Positions 1 through 10,864 of a DNA stretch of 64,000 nucleotides are shown one piece after another. Location: assembly GCA_025331445.1 (NCBI GenBank), contig JAIWNE010000020.1:186001-250000 (forward strand). Direction: 5' to 3'. The position numbers were made by a program, and so were the translations under genes. The notes below the pieces were generated by a model. That model saw only the letters and a program-made list of their open reading frames with translations. It did no database searches and was not told the origin of the DNA. Origin of the DNA: Blakeslea trispora (Eukaryota; Mucoromycota; Mucoromycetes; Mucorales; Choanephoraceae). Numbering within the stretch: position 1 is the stretch's first letter; every line of letters begins with the position of its first letter.

Positions 1-850
1 AGCCCTTCATTTCAGGATACTCATCCATAATATCCATCGTATCATTCAGAAATTGAAGAAAGTGGCCGCCTGTAGTACCTTTGGGGACGGACAATCTATC
101 TTCAGGTGCCTTTCTTTTTGTAGCTCCTACAACTCTTCTTTTCTTCGTATTTCCTGCCTCTCTCAAACTCAAATTGACAACACCAATAGCTGAAATTGCT
201 CCAATCACAGTATGCGAAGTACCCTTTGTTGAAGGTGTTACAACAATGGCTCTTGTTCCTTGTGCGGACCAACCTCGACTGCGACGCATGTTCACATCGA
301 AACCAGACTCATTGATAAAGATACAGTTCTTTAAGTAATCCATTCCGTTCTGAGTCCATTGGTTGACCCAGTCAGCCCGTGCCTGAAGATTTTCTTCTCT
401 GTTACGAGCAGCAGGATGACGTGTTACAACCTTGATACTTAGGTTGCATTCTTCTTTCATGAATTCAGCTACTCTGGATTTCTTGATCTCTAACCCAGCA
501 AAACTTGATGTCAAATCATCTACGGCATCCTGAATAGTCGCAGAAGCATCCTCATCGAAAAAATTGATCAAATGACGCTTATGATCCTCACCAAGCTGGC
601 TAATAGGCCTACTAGAACCAAGATTTGTCTTTTTCGTAGGGATCGTTCTATCTGGGTCCTCTTCGTATGCCTTTTTCCACTTGCGCGCAGTGTCATAATT
701 CACGTTTGCTGCTTGAGCTGCTTCTCTGGGCTTCATTAGCTTTTCTTTCAAGTAATAGAAGTAACGTTTACGATCTTCTAAAGTGTAGACATTGTATTGA
801 CGCGATCTTTCTTTCTTGGCAGTAACCTCTTCCATGATGGTATCATTCAT
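1..850 (-). CDS. IS630/Tc1-like DDE transposase, runs off the left edge
   Basis: The minus strand is open without a stop from ATG at 848-850 to base 1. The N-terminal part has a helix-turn-helix look (KPREAAQAANVNYDTARKWK). The catalytic start follows as CIFINESGFDVNMRRSRGWS, the ExxF-type block that opens the DDE_3 domain of the IS630/Tc1 superfamily. The remaining catalytic residues lie beyond the edge. The frame stays open upstream as far as an ATG at 1001-1003 but is broken by a single TGA at 914-916, so the original protein probably began at 1003 and this copy may be dead. The last 240 or so bases match the copy at 10118-10375 almost perfectly, in opposite orientation, pointing to recent activity of the family. 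Confidence 0.8.
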   Translation of the reverse strand, partial: MNDTIMEEVTAKKERSRQYNVYTLEDRKRYFYYLKEKLMKPREAAQAANVNYDTARKWKKAYEEDPDRTIPTKKTNLGSSRPISQLGEDHKRHLINFFDEDASATIQDAVDDLTSSFAGLEIKKSRVAEFMKEECNLSIKVVTRHPAARNREENLQARADWVNQWTQNGMDYLKNCIFINESGFDVNMRRSRGWSAQGTRAIVVTPSTKGTSHTVIGAISAIGVVNLSLREAGNTKKRRVVGATKRKAPEDRLSVPKGTTGGHFLQFLNDTMDIMDEYPEMKG

Positions 851-1010
851 GTCTTCTTCGACTCGATGATCTTTGTTTTTGATGCATTTTCGAAGATCAG
901 TTAAGCTTCTTAATCAAAACGATATTTCTTCAATAAAAGTAGTTGCTTCTTGCCCTCTTTCATCAATAATGTTTCCAGTGCCGTCTTCATAAAAAAATTC
1001 CATGTTGTAA

Positions 1011-1710
1011 AGTGTCTAATAAAAAATGACCAAATAGTTTATGATTATCCACGTCGGCAATAGCTGAGTCGCCGACTTGGGTCGCCAGCCTTAAGCGGAC
1101 TTAATACAAAGTAGCTTTGCGTTTTATTTTCAAAAATACTTGTCAATTATTTTCTGGTAACTTATGAAATTTCTAGCTTTTAGTAAGCCACCAACTGGGA
1201 TTAAAATCCTTAAGTAACCAGGAAATATAATCGTTCGAATTTTCATAGAATCTTAAGCCAAATTAAGTGGAGTCAACAGTGATTTTTATAAACTTTATTG
1301 GCCAAAAACTTAATGCTCATCAATCTACAAACCAATTGAGTTATCCAGTTTTAGATCAGAAGTCTATGTGCTGCACACGGTCATTTTCTTTATTTGATAA
1401 TCTCAACACCCGAGTTACTATCGATTCAGAAAAATTATCTTTTTGTCGTAAGAGTTATGAAGAGAGTGAAGATGTTGAGAAATGCAAGAAAGCAACAGGT
1501 TCTTGTGTATATCTTGAATTTTTCATGAAGCCTGGACATCTTTTTGTTCATAAGCTGGGTTGCCTAATGAGCTTATAATAACGATACACTCCAAGATCCA
1601 ATAATTTATTTCTTCAACAGAGCGCACTGTTCTGTAGATTAGCAAACAACATATGTTCTTCTTTAGTGTTTATATGTGGACAAAAAAAAACTGTCAGTAT
1701 CACTCCATTC
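1011..1710. other. No clear gene; hairpin and GTCGCC motifs
   Basis: No convincing coding sequence was seen. A 103-codon open frame at 1267-1578 starts at GTG and resembles nothing recognised. An inverted repeat, GTCGGC at 1053-1058 against GCCGAC at 1071-1076, is followed by a sequence at 1077-1105 that partly resembles the 28-bp terminal repeat of the element at 2149-3295 (shared GGTCGCCA and GGACTTA/GGGCTTA-like blocks). It may be a diverged terminus of the same family. Confidence 0.4.
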
Positions 1711-2047
1711 ACAAAAGTACACTATACAGAGCAGGCTGTAGAGGACCGCCCTCGCAAGAAACGGCCTTGCAGTTGATATATAGTGCGTAATCACACAAGA
1801 TAGTACCCTAGTGCCAAAGAGGCACTAGCGTAGCTATGGGTCATCTTCATACTGAGAAAGAACTGGGCAGATGAGAGGTTTCATCACTTACAAAAGTACA
1901 CTATACAGAGCAGCTGTAGAGGACCGCCCTCGCAAGAAACGGCCTTGCAGTTGATATATAGTGCGTAATCACACAAGATAGTACCCTAGTGCCAAAGAGG
2001 CACTAGCGTAGCTATGGGTCATCTTCATACTGAGAAAGAACTGGGCA
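1711..2047. repeat. Direct duplication of a ~159-bp unit
   Basis: Copy one spans 1711-1869 and copy two spans 1890-2047, separated by 20 bp. By eye they differ only by one deleted G (GCAGGCTG against GCAGCTG). Each unit contains a small hairpin, AGTGCC-AAAGA-GGCACT. No tRNA A/B boxes, snRNA or 5S rRNA resemblance was found and no open frame is shared. The near identity indicates a recent tandem duplication or two insertions of the same short element. Confidence 0.75.
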
Positions 2048-2148
2048 TAAAAAGACAAAAGGAAAGAAAATCGTGAATACCAATGTTGAAAGAAATTCTC
2101 GCTAGAATTGCTTGAGAACTCTCGGAACCAGAAAAGAAAATGCATGCG

Positions 2149-3295
2149 CTTAGGTCGCCACACGTTAGGGGCTTAGCCCCAAAAATCTAGTCACAAAACT
2201 ACTGTTGTGAGCTGAGGTTCTACGTCAGCTGCGGTAATTGAATCTCTCTCTCTTGACAAGAACATTTCCTTTTTAGTTTGCTCTGCCATTATTTCCTTTC
2301 TTGATCTGTTCACCTTTCTCTTGACAATTGGCTTTATCCAATCTTTCCTATTATATATTCTCATCCGCATTTCCTTAGTATAAATAGCCCTCATCATTAT
2401 TTCAATAAACATTATCTTTATCTTACTCAATCAATTCTGTCTCTACTTGAGTTCAATTGAAGTAATCTCTTTTATTCTTCTCTATTTTATAACAAATCTA
2501 AAGTCCGTCAATCCGGCTTATTTTACTACGTTTGGCTGCAAATTCTCTTAGCTGACATTCATTTCACCCAGGATTATTTTAGATGACATTTATTTCACCC
2601 AGGTACACTGCTTAATTTCGATTTTTTTTTTTCGAAGTTAAGTTAGTTCTGTTGTGTCAAGTATACAACATAGTATAATTCATAATAACTAAATAATGTA
2701 ATAAAGCTGGATCATTATAACTGATATAATACAACGCGAAAATGTTCAGGGATTAGCACAAGAGTCAAAAACGCAAATGATCTATATCTTAGACAACAGC
2801 GTTCGATCATGTTAAAATCCATAGATAAAGTGAATCCATTCTCAATCCAGTAATGCATATCCTAACTATCAATGCAAACCCTTCATTCAATCTTTAAGAT
2901 CTGACACAGACCATTTGTCTATAAATACAGCACTCATCTTCATCTAATAAACAGTAATTCTTTGAACGGTTTAATTCTTTTCGTTAACTTTTGTTCACTG
3001 ACAAATCAAGTTCTTTTTATTCATTATTTATAACAATATGTCCAACAACTTCAACATTCCCAAGCACAGAGTAGTCGATCCCGAACAACTCGCTCGTCAT
3101 GAAAATATTATGAAGCTTATTGCTTCGATGGGAGCATAGGTGTAAAGAACAAGTGATGACATTTTTAAATAACTAGTAAATAGTGAAAGAGAGAGAGAGA
3201 GAGAGAAAAAGAATGTGGGGCGAAAGGACAGAAAAGATTTTAGAAAAAATGGTCACGTCGCCAGAATCTAAGCCTCTAACGTGTGGCGACCTAAG
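2149..3295. mobile_element. Non-autonomous element with 28-bp terminal inverted repeats
   Basis: Bases 2149-2176 and the reverse complement of 3268-3295 agree at 27 of 28 positions (CTTAGGTCGCCACACGTTAG followed by G/A GGCTTAG). The interior of about 1.1 kb carries no transposase. It holds a TATA-like stretch (CTATAAATA near 2920) and a 33-codon open frame at 3038. The motif GTCGCC(A) recurs at the ends and near 3247 and 1069-1085. No target-site duplication is obvious. It is best described as a TIR element or large MITE-like element of unknown superfamily. Confidence 0.6.
3038..3139 (+). CDS. Short ORF inside the TIR element (33 aa)
   Basis: ATG at 3038 opens a 33-residue frame (MSNNFNIPKHRVVDPEQLAR and 13 more) ending with TAG. 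A TATA-like sequence lies about 110 bp upstream and the frame is the only ATG-initiated one of note inside the element. Purine-rich (GA)n sequence follows near 3188-3206. The product is not recognised and may not be real; the frame could be a truncated gene captured between the inverted repeats. Confidence 0.25.
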   Translation: MSNNFNIPKHRVVDPEQLARHENIMKLIASMGA

Positions 3296-3389
3296 TAAAT
3301 CGCAAAAAGTCTGGGTGCGGATAATTTGTTTTGCATATCTTTTACTCTTTTCATAAATAAAACTCTACAAACTTCTTAAGAAACTTGAA

Positions 3390-4457
3390 ATGTCAGACAC
3401 CAACTCATCTAGCTCAGGTCATAAGCTTAACGGAGAGCTAAAAGAAGAGACTCTTTGGGGTATCTTTTGGTTGAGGAAAGCGAAGTTTTCTATGTCGCGT
3501 ATTGCAACCACTGTTGGTACGAAGAAGCCCACTGTTCAGAAAACAATCGAGCGAATTAAGGAAACAGGCTCTCCCTTACACAAAGCTCGGCCAGGAAGAC
3601 CAAAAAAGCTAAATGAGAGAGACCTGAGACACGTTGAGTCTGTTGTAAGAAAAGATCCTTTTGCTTTTTACGATCAAGTTAATTATCAACTTGAAAAAAT
3701 GCAAATCAAGATATCCAGAAATACCTCGATAAGATATTTGAAGGAATTAGGATTTGGTTCTTATTTTGCGGCACATAAGCCAAAACTTTCTTAAGAGAAC
3801 AGATTGAAAAGGCTTCGCTGGGCCAAAGAGCAAGTTGATTGGACGATGGACGACTGGGGACGCGTGGTATGGCCTGACGAATCTCGATTTGAAGCCAAAG
3901 GTTACCAAGGAGGAGCCAGAGTCATACGTGAAATTGATGAGAGGTATGCTCCTGATCATATTGTTGGCACAACAAAATGGCGCGGGGGTGGTGTCATGAT
4001 TTGGGCTTGTTTTTGGGCAGGCGATTTTGGTCCTTTGGTCTTCTGTGAAGGGTCTGTAGATCAGGATGCCTATATCAACATTTTGGCCAAAAACTTTATG
4101 CCCTGGTTGTTCAAACTTCACGAGGACCATGATAAGGACTTCATACTTCAAGAAGATGGCGCTACCTGCCATACAGGTAAGTATGCAACGTGGTGGAAAG
4201 ACACACATGCTGTCCATCGTTTCGACTTCTGGCCCCCACAAAGTCCTGATCTCAACCCGATTGAGCATATCTGGTACTTTCTCGATAAGCTCATTGAAAA
4301 GAGGAGGCCTGATATTCATAACATTGAGCAGCTCAAGTCAGCTTTACAAGAAGCTTGGAAAGAGATCAGTGTTGATGTTGCCCAACGTTTAGTTGGCAGC
4401 ATGAAGGACTGCTGCCAAGAAGTTATCAAAGCCAATGGCGGTCAAACCAAGTATTAA
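3390..4457 (+). pseudogene. Tc1/mariner transposase with one in-frame stop
   Basis: A single frame of 355 codons runs from ATG at 3390 to TAA at 4455-4457, interrupted only by TAA at 3792-3794. The N-terminal third has the Tc1 helix-turn-helix with a GRPKKL hinge (ARPGRPKKLNERD). The catalytic domain has WPDESRF (first Asp), LQEDGATCHTGK (second Asp) and QSPDLNPIEHIWYFLDKLIE (final Glu, about 35 residues after the second Asp). Upstream of the stop the text reads HKPKLS and downstream ENRLKRLRWAKEQ, the standard junction of this family, so one point mutation probably inactivated a nearly intact element. Its own terminal inverted repeats were not identified. Confidence 0.85.
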
Positions 4458-4609
4458 AAACCTTTTTTTATTTTATTTTTGTAACATCTATGTGTTAAGC
4501 TACATTTTGGTAAATTGTGAGACCACAAGAACCTCTTTTGAGTTCATAGCATTTTTCACAAGACATACGATGTATTTCGGCATTTTGAAAGGACAGATAC
4601 AGACTTTTC

Positions 4610-5400
4610 GTGTGTGACTGTAGCAAAGAGGGGGACAACCCTAATATAGGTAGGTACTTGCTGATGATACACCATACTAGACAATTATTATTGCATGCCA
4701 ACAACGTTATCACACAATCGAGAAAGATTATTGCGCTTAAGGCAGTTAATACCACCTTTAAAGCACCAGGAGAGGTTACTGACGACGAGTTCATCATGGC
4801 GCCTGAGGAGTTTCAGGCCCCAGTAGCTAAACAACACTCTATGTCTCAATCGGTCAAGGATGCCAACAGGTATCGTCACAACAAACCTTCCTTCTACAAA
4901 GGCCCCACACCGTCGTTTTTTCGGCCAGGTCCATCGTCCCAGCACGGTGGTCTCAACAACAGCAACAACAGCAACAACAGCAACAACAGCAACAACAGCA
5001 ACAACAACAACACATCCTTCAACTCTCAGAAGACAACCTCCCAGTAGGGGTCGGCTCAGCGCTCATGCAAAGCAATGGGTGCAACTGTCCAGCAGCCCTT
5101 GGTTACACCAAATCATACAAACAGGCTTCAAAATAAACTTTACCTCCCCTCCCCCTCTCTCCTCCCGTCCTATCCCCATTACACCATTTTCCGCAGAACA
5201 GGCAACACTATTAACACAATCAATAAAAGATCTTCTCAACAAATCAGCTATAGAAATAGTCAGCCCATCCACACCAGGCTACTACAGTCCAATGTTTGTT
5301 ATTCCAAAAAAGGATGGCGGCTGCCGTCCAGTCTTCAACTTAAAAACTCTCAACAACTATGTGGTAACCCCACACTCCAAAATCTTTAAATCGCTTTGTA
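4610..5400 (+). mobile_element. DIRS-like retrotransposon fragment (gag end and RT start)
   Basis: A first frame (4610-5047) ends in an Asn/Ser-rich stretch coded by a CAACAG-type repeat (about 4955-5013). A second, overlapping frame continues with GRLSAHAKQWVQLSSSPW, then IIQTGFKINF, and then YYSPMFVIPKKDGGCRPVFN followed by LKTLNNYVVTPHSK. The order GRL..W, G(Y/F).I.F, then reverse-transcriptase block 1 is typical of DIRS elements rather than Ty3. The sequence stops before RT catalytic motif A (YxDD-type residues absent), and no RNase H, methylase or tyrosine recombinase follows. This is a truncated relic. Confidence 0.7.
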
Positions 5401-5405
5401 GTTGA

Positions 5406-5780
5406 CTTTCGGATGACTAATGTCTTTTGGATTTTTTTTCTTCTTCAACTTCTATGGGACTGACAAAGAGCCTTTTTTCCTTCCTGATCGTCTTCATCTT
5501 CCATATACCTAAGACTGAATAAAAGTTTGATCGTCTTGGCCTGACATTTATTTTGTGTCGCTGTCTTTTTCTTTTCCTGTGACAGCAAGACGAGTTTCGT
5601 CTAAGATGACTGCAAGTAGCTCATTACTATCGCTTTTCAATAATATTCTTTCAGGTCACTTTTTTGCTATTAAGGCGTGTAAAAAAAAATCTCTCTTACT
5701 GTACAAAAGCTTAACGCCAATGCTGTTCCAACTGTCTGATTAAAAGCAAAAGAATGATACATAATGAATATTTATATGGT
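5406..5780. other. Intergenic, no gene seen
   Basis: AT-rich DNA with T runs between the DIRS fragment and the AAT microsatellite. A 62-codon open frame at 5555-5743 has no recognisable features and is not supported as a gene. Confidence 0.5.
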
Positions 5781-6340
<560 letters not shown>

Positions 6341-6418
6341 TAATAATAAAAATAATAAAAATAAAAATAAAAGTATAATAAAGGTATAATAAAAAAAACA
6401 AGAGGAAAGAGAGAAAAT

Positions 6419-8363
6419 CTACTTTTGCCTCTTGTTCTTGGGCTCAAGGCCAGGGTATTCAAAAGAAGGGCGTAACCACTCGATGGGGACAACGGGGCCA
6501 AGAGAAAGGGGACCAAGAATCTTCTCTTTGAGCCTGGCGACTCGTACGGCTTCTTTGGTAAAGAACACAATGTTCTAAAAAAAAAAACAATTAGTTGAAG
6601 GTTATCTCAAAACGCCTGTACTTTTACCTTCAGCTGCTCGAAATGATCGATTATGCTTGGAAGGCGCAACAAATCGTCCAAGCAACGTACGGGAGGGAAA
6701 GAAGCAAGCTCGACCAAGTCGTACCGACCTTCTTGCTCCATTGTCATCTTATACGTGGTGATTATCTCACCATCATCTACGAAGCCGCAAACAACAGGGG
6801 AAGGGACGCCACGGAGAACCAGATTGTCAAGCATCAGCTTGAGCATGTTGCCAAGCTTGGCGGTGTCGCCCACAATTTGAGACGACTTTGCTTTTGGCTT
6901 CTTCACTTCGACAGCCAAGACGTCGAACTTTTCACGTCCGAAGACGATCTTGACCAGGTAATCTGGAAAGAGAGAAAACCAGGAAGTGGGGGGCGAAGAG
7001 GAAGAGAACGATCTCTTTGAGGAGCCGGATGCTCTTGTTCTGCTACTGCTGCTGCTGTTGTTGTTACTGTTGTTGTTGCTGTTGTCGATTGGCAACAAAA
7101 GACCATGGCCCTGGGGAAGCCGCTCAAGTTGGCCCCTGGTACTCAAATGCTCGGTTCCAGGAATGGAAGCGAAGAAGGCATCTAGGAGAGGCAGGAGGCT
7201 CGACTCAATATAACTTTGCTCAGTCAGTACACTTTGGCAAGACAACTTGTCAAAAAAGACACCAAAGAGGTTCAGCATGAGCAATTGTTCGTCTTTCTTG
7301 TTTGCAATAGCATCAATTTTCTTCTTTATCAAGGCTACTTCAAAGTCTGCTTCATCTTCATCATCGTCACTTGCCTTCTATTTTTTTTTTTAGACAAAGC
7401 ATACAATAGAAATAGCTGAGAAATACAAAACTCACCTTCAACAGCCAGCGACACAGAAGCATTGTTTCATCGCTGCATGAGTAGCTAAACTTTCTTCGGC
7501 TGATGTTTCTCTTGACATGGCTGCAGCAGTCTTCCAAGCCCAAGTCTTGCAAGATCAAGAGCTTGCTGTCAAAATTTACTACATGGTTTAACAGCCTATA
7601 ATAACAAATTAGTTTTGTGCAGCGAAAGCGATTTAACAAATACATACAAGAAATGATGATCACTGAGAATTTGGCCTTCTTCGGCAAGTTCAAAGGCCCT
7701 TTGTCTTAACGACGAGATATTTGTTGAAACATCGTGATCATTGATTATCCATTTTATCGAGCCTGCAGACTTGCTCTTATCACCAAAGTAAATGATTCTT
7801 GATTTTCTGCTTGACCCAGAGACAGACATGGGCTTGTTGTTTATGCATTGAAGAATTAGTGAACGTGCTAGATGCTTATCAACGCGTATTTGCTTAGTAG
7901 CTTACCTTGTCTTCATCTTCTTTGTTTTCTTCTTCGTCTTTCTTTTCTTCTTCATCTCCTTCAACTTCTTCCTCATCTTTCTTTTCTTCTTCCTCATCAT
8001 CTTCATCATTTTCCTTGCTTGCATTCTTTTCCTAATAAAAAGTTAGAGCACATTTTACAAACAAGCTAAGTTGACTTACAAGCCTCAACCATGCTTTCTT
8101 TGCCTTGCCTATTGTCTATTTATTGTTTTTAGTCATGAATTTATTAGATACCCACATGTTGTACCTACAACGTCTACACCGTAATACTGTGCGCACTGGT
8201 TGTAAGTGCTACACCACTCAGTATAGCTTTCTTGGTTTGGCAAACAATTACCAAGCAAGAACGAGTAATTTTGGATGATAAACAGCTCGAAAGTCGGAAC
8301 TTCGCTGTTTTTTTCACAAGCGACAAAAAAGGTTTTAAGCCGACTGTAATATTTTGGTGGCAT
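6419..8363 (-). CDS. Putative PD-(D/E)XK nuclease-fold protein, 7 exons, 534 aa
   Basis: Exons: 8363-8165, 8108-8080, 8031-7906, 7832-7648, 7595-7436, 7377-6628, 6574-6419. Each intron (48-73 nt) begins GT and ends AG, and all phases join. The N-terminus (MPPKYYSRLKTFF) is followed by a Glu/Lys-rich acidic block (residues 77-118), then an unknown region and an Asn/Ser-rich linker. A C-terminal segment reads KFDVLAVEVKKPKAKS. This D...ExK pattern (D385, E390, K392) fits the active site of PD-(D/E)XK endonuclease-like folds, but motif similarity is all that supports it. Further on, GEIITTYKMTM and a short last exon complete the protein. Large lineage-specific families of such proteins occur in Mucoromycota. 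The neighbours are transposons and the AAT repeat. Confidence 0.7.
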
Positions 8364-8394
8364 AATAATTTAATTCAGAGAATAAAGGCGTGTT

Positions 8395-8500
8395 GAGTAG
8401 AACGATAAGAACGATAAGAACGATAAAATGAGAATTTGAGATATAAAAAGAGAGGTATAAAAAGAGAGATATAAAAAGAGAGAGAGAGAGAAAGAGAGAA
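8395..8500. repeat. Short tandem repeats upstream of the nuclease-like gene
   Basis: AACGATAAG is repeated three times (8401-8425), followed by three copies of ATATAAAAAGAGAG-like sequence and a (GA)n run. This lies 40-140 bp upstream of the start of the minus-strand gene at 8363, in its presumed promoter. Confidence 0.7.
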
Positions 8501-8747
8501 AGAAAAGAGTTGCGTAGCTCAAAAATCGAAGGTTTATTTTGACAAGTAGGGACTGTTTTAATGATCAGGTGTTTTTGGATTTTGTAAACACTTTGTTCCC
8601 AACGATTTTTTTCTTCTATTTCAAACCCCATTCGTAAAGTAACCTGAAATCCTTTACTTTGTGGTTACTTGAGGATTTATTTTCTTTACAAACCTAGACT
8701 ATAAGCAATTTTTTCATATAAACCTATTATTTTTTTAGTTATCAAAA

Positions 8748-10101
8748 ATGTCATCAGTTATTACCTCTGCAATCGAAACCGTGTTCAACCTTGAAAGCAT
8801 CAGCACTGTTCTTAGTGCTTCCGAAATTAACAGTGTCAAAGTTTTTTGACCAGACCATCAAAGTCGATGCTTCTGTTTGGGAAGAATGTCTCGAGAGAAT
8901 CGAACAGGAATGTGCTGTCAAGTGGAACGTCTACAACAAGCAGAAGAGAAGAAGAATTGAAGGTCCTGAAGTTGAGAATTCAGTCAAGAAGACTCGCGCT
9001 AAGCGTGTTGTCTTCACTCAAACTTATGAGTGTCGTCGTGCAGGCAAGTACAAGTCAGCTGCTTAAGTTGATGGTCGTCTTGTCCAAAAGAAGTCCAAGA
9101 AGAAGTGTGGCTGTCCTGCTCAGTTGAAGGTTATTTGTTATATCAAAGCCCCTTCTTTCTATCTCTTTCAGCCCATCAACTCGCATGCCAACCAATATCC
9201 CCTGGTGACAGAGCTGAAGACTTGCGCACCTTGCCCCTTGCCTGTTCAGTTATTAATGAGATTGAGCAACAGCTCATGAACTCTTCTATGAGTTTCTTGA
9301 TTATTTTGAGAAAGAGTGGTGTAGTGAAGAGAAGTTTATGATTTGGAGCCGTGCATATCATCCTCTTGAGTTTAGCTACATGCTCACAAATAATTACATT
9401 GAGTCCTGGCTCAACCAGCTCAAGTCTGTATATTTAATGAGAAGCAGAAACAAAAGATTGGATAGACTAGTCTATGTTTTAACAGAAGAAGTTGAATACG
9501 ATCTGGAGAAGGAGAAGATAAGAGTGTTGCAAAACACAGGCGCAATGACTCGTAGTCAAAGAGAAAGAAGAAGAGTTGAGTTGGAAGCAGAAAGAATTCC
9601 TGAGGAAACAAGAAGTCAGATGGTTACTTTCTTTGAGGAAGGTGATGTTGAAGTAAACAATGTGTATATGGTACAGTCATTCAATTCTGAAGATGTATTG
9701 TATACTGTTTCAGTTGACGATAATTCAGTTATCAACAACTGCTCCTGCTACTACTTCAAAAAGCATCAAACATATGCATTTGTTGAAGCTTCATGCTCCT
9801 CAATTAAGCTTTTTTTTTGCCTTTTACAAATGATATCTTTTCTGATGATGTGCCTATCACTGAACAAAATCATGGTAGTGTTGCTGAAGAAACATCTTCC
9901 ATTGAATCCGCACTTTCTCAGGCAAGCAGCATCATTTCTACACTACATCACAATCGAATCGATATGTTAAAAGCTAAAAATTCTGCAACACTTGAAGATG
10001 CAAAACTTCTAGAAAGCACCATGCAAGCATCTCTAAGTGCCTTGCAAGCATTCATGGACAGATACAACAACCTCACTAGAATGAATACCCAAAGAAGATA
10101 A
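8748..10101 (+). pseudogene. MULE-type transposase relic lacking its catalytic core
   Basis: The relic starts at ATG 8748 (MSSVITSAIETVFNLESIS) and is read through several frames. A FAR1/GCM1-like zinc-binding N-terminus remains (YECRRAGKYK, then KKCGCPAQLKV with an in-frame stop between). It jumps directly to the C-terminal part (NEIEQQL...HELFYEFLDYFEKEW, SYMLTNNYIESWLNQLKSVY, RNKRLDRLVYVLTEEVE) and ends with a degenerate SWIM-like finger (NNCSCYYFKKHQTYAF, lacking the CxH half) and a coiled tail (9817-10101). The DDE core expected between the zinc-binding and C-terminal regions is missing, so this is an internally deleted, frameshifted copy. Confidence 0.7.
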
Positions 10102-10117
10102 TTTTTTAAATAAATAA

Positions 10118-10863
10118 CATTGTTGCAACACCTTCAACAAAGGGTACTTCGCATACTGTGATTGGAGCAATTTCAGCTATTGGTGTTGTCAATTTGAGTT
10201 TGAGAGAGGCAGGAAATACGAAGAAAAGAAGAGTTGTAGGAGCTACAAAAAGAAAGGCACCTGAAGATAGATTGTCCGTCCCCAAAGGTACTACAGGCGG
10301 CCACTTTCTTCAATTTCTGAATGATACGATGGATATTATGGATGAGTATCCTGAAATGAAGGGCTACTTTATTGTTATGGATAATGCTCCAATTCATATG
10401 CCTAAGATCATTGACCCAGTTATTATAAGAAGAGGCTATACACCCGTCTATCTTCCTCCCTACTCGCCTGAACTTAATCCAATCGAGCAGTTTTGGGCTG
10501 TTGTAAAGGCGAAAGTCAAACGGAGCAAGCTTACAGATTCAGAAACACTTGTTTCACGTATCATTGAAGCTGCTGAGTCTGTACCTGTTGAGCATCTAAA
10601 AGGCTTCATTCAGCATTCTGTGAATCAGTTTCAAAACTGTCTTAACAAGGTTCCTATATAAACATTGAATAGTAATAACTTTTTTTTTTTTCTTTCAAGA
10701 AATCAACCAAATGAAGTTTGAAAAATTGTCCAAATGGAGCTCAAAAAAGTGACCAATTGGACTTCAAATTTATGGGCAATTGGGGCTCACAAAAGTGGGC
10801 AATTGAATTCTAAATTCCGACCAATTTTTTCAAAAAAGTGTCCAAATGAGGGTGGACGCACTG
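10118..10863 (+). mobile_element. 5'-truncated IS630/Tc1-like transposon, same family as left edge
   Basis: The open frame from about 10118 to TAA at 10659-10661 codes the C-terminal half of a DDE_3 transposase: FIVMDNAPIHM (second Asp), PPYSPELNPIEQFWAVVKAK (final Glu), then HSVNQFQNCLNKVPI. The first half is missing. After the stop the element has AT-rich DNA with several (C)AATTGG/CCAATT motifs and ends in GGGTGGACGCACTG (to 10863), a plausible right terminal repeat (inward reading CAGTGCGTCCACCC), followed by TA at 10864-10865, the usual Tc1 target. Bases 10118-10375 match the complement of the window's first 245 bases almost perfectly. Confidence 0.8.
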
Positions 10864-10864
10864 T

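Noticed and set aside
1711..2047. Duplicated unit as a tRNA, 5S or snRNA gene
   Set aside because: No A/B box, no Sm site and no cloverleaf could be built; only a small hairpin is present.
3747..4319. 190-codon minus-strand frame
   Set aside because: It is the antisense of the Tc1 transposase.
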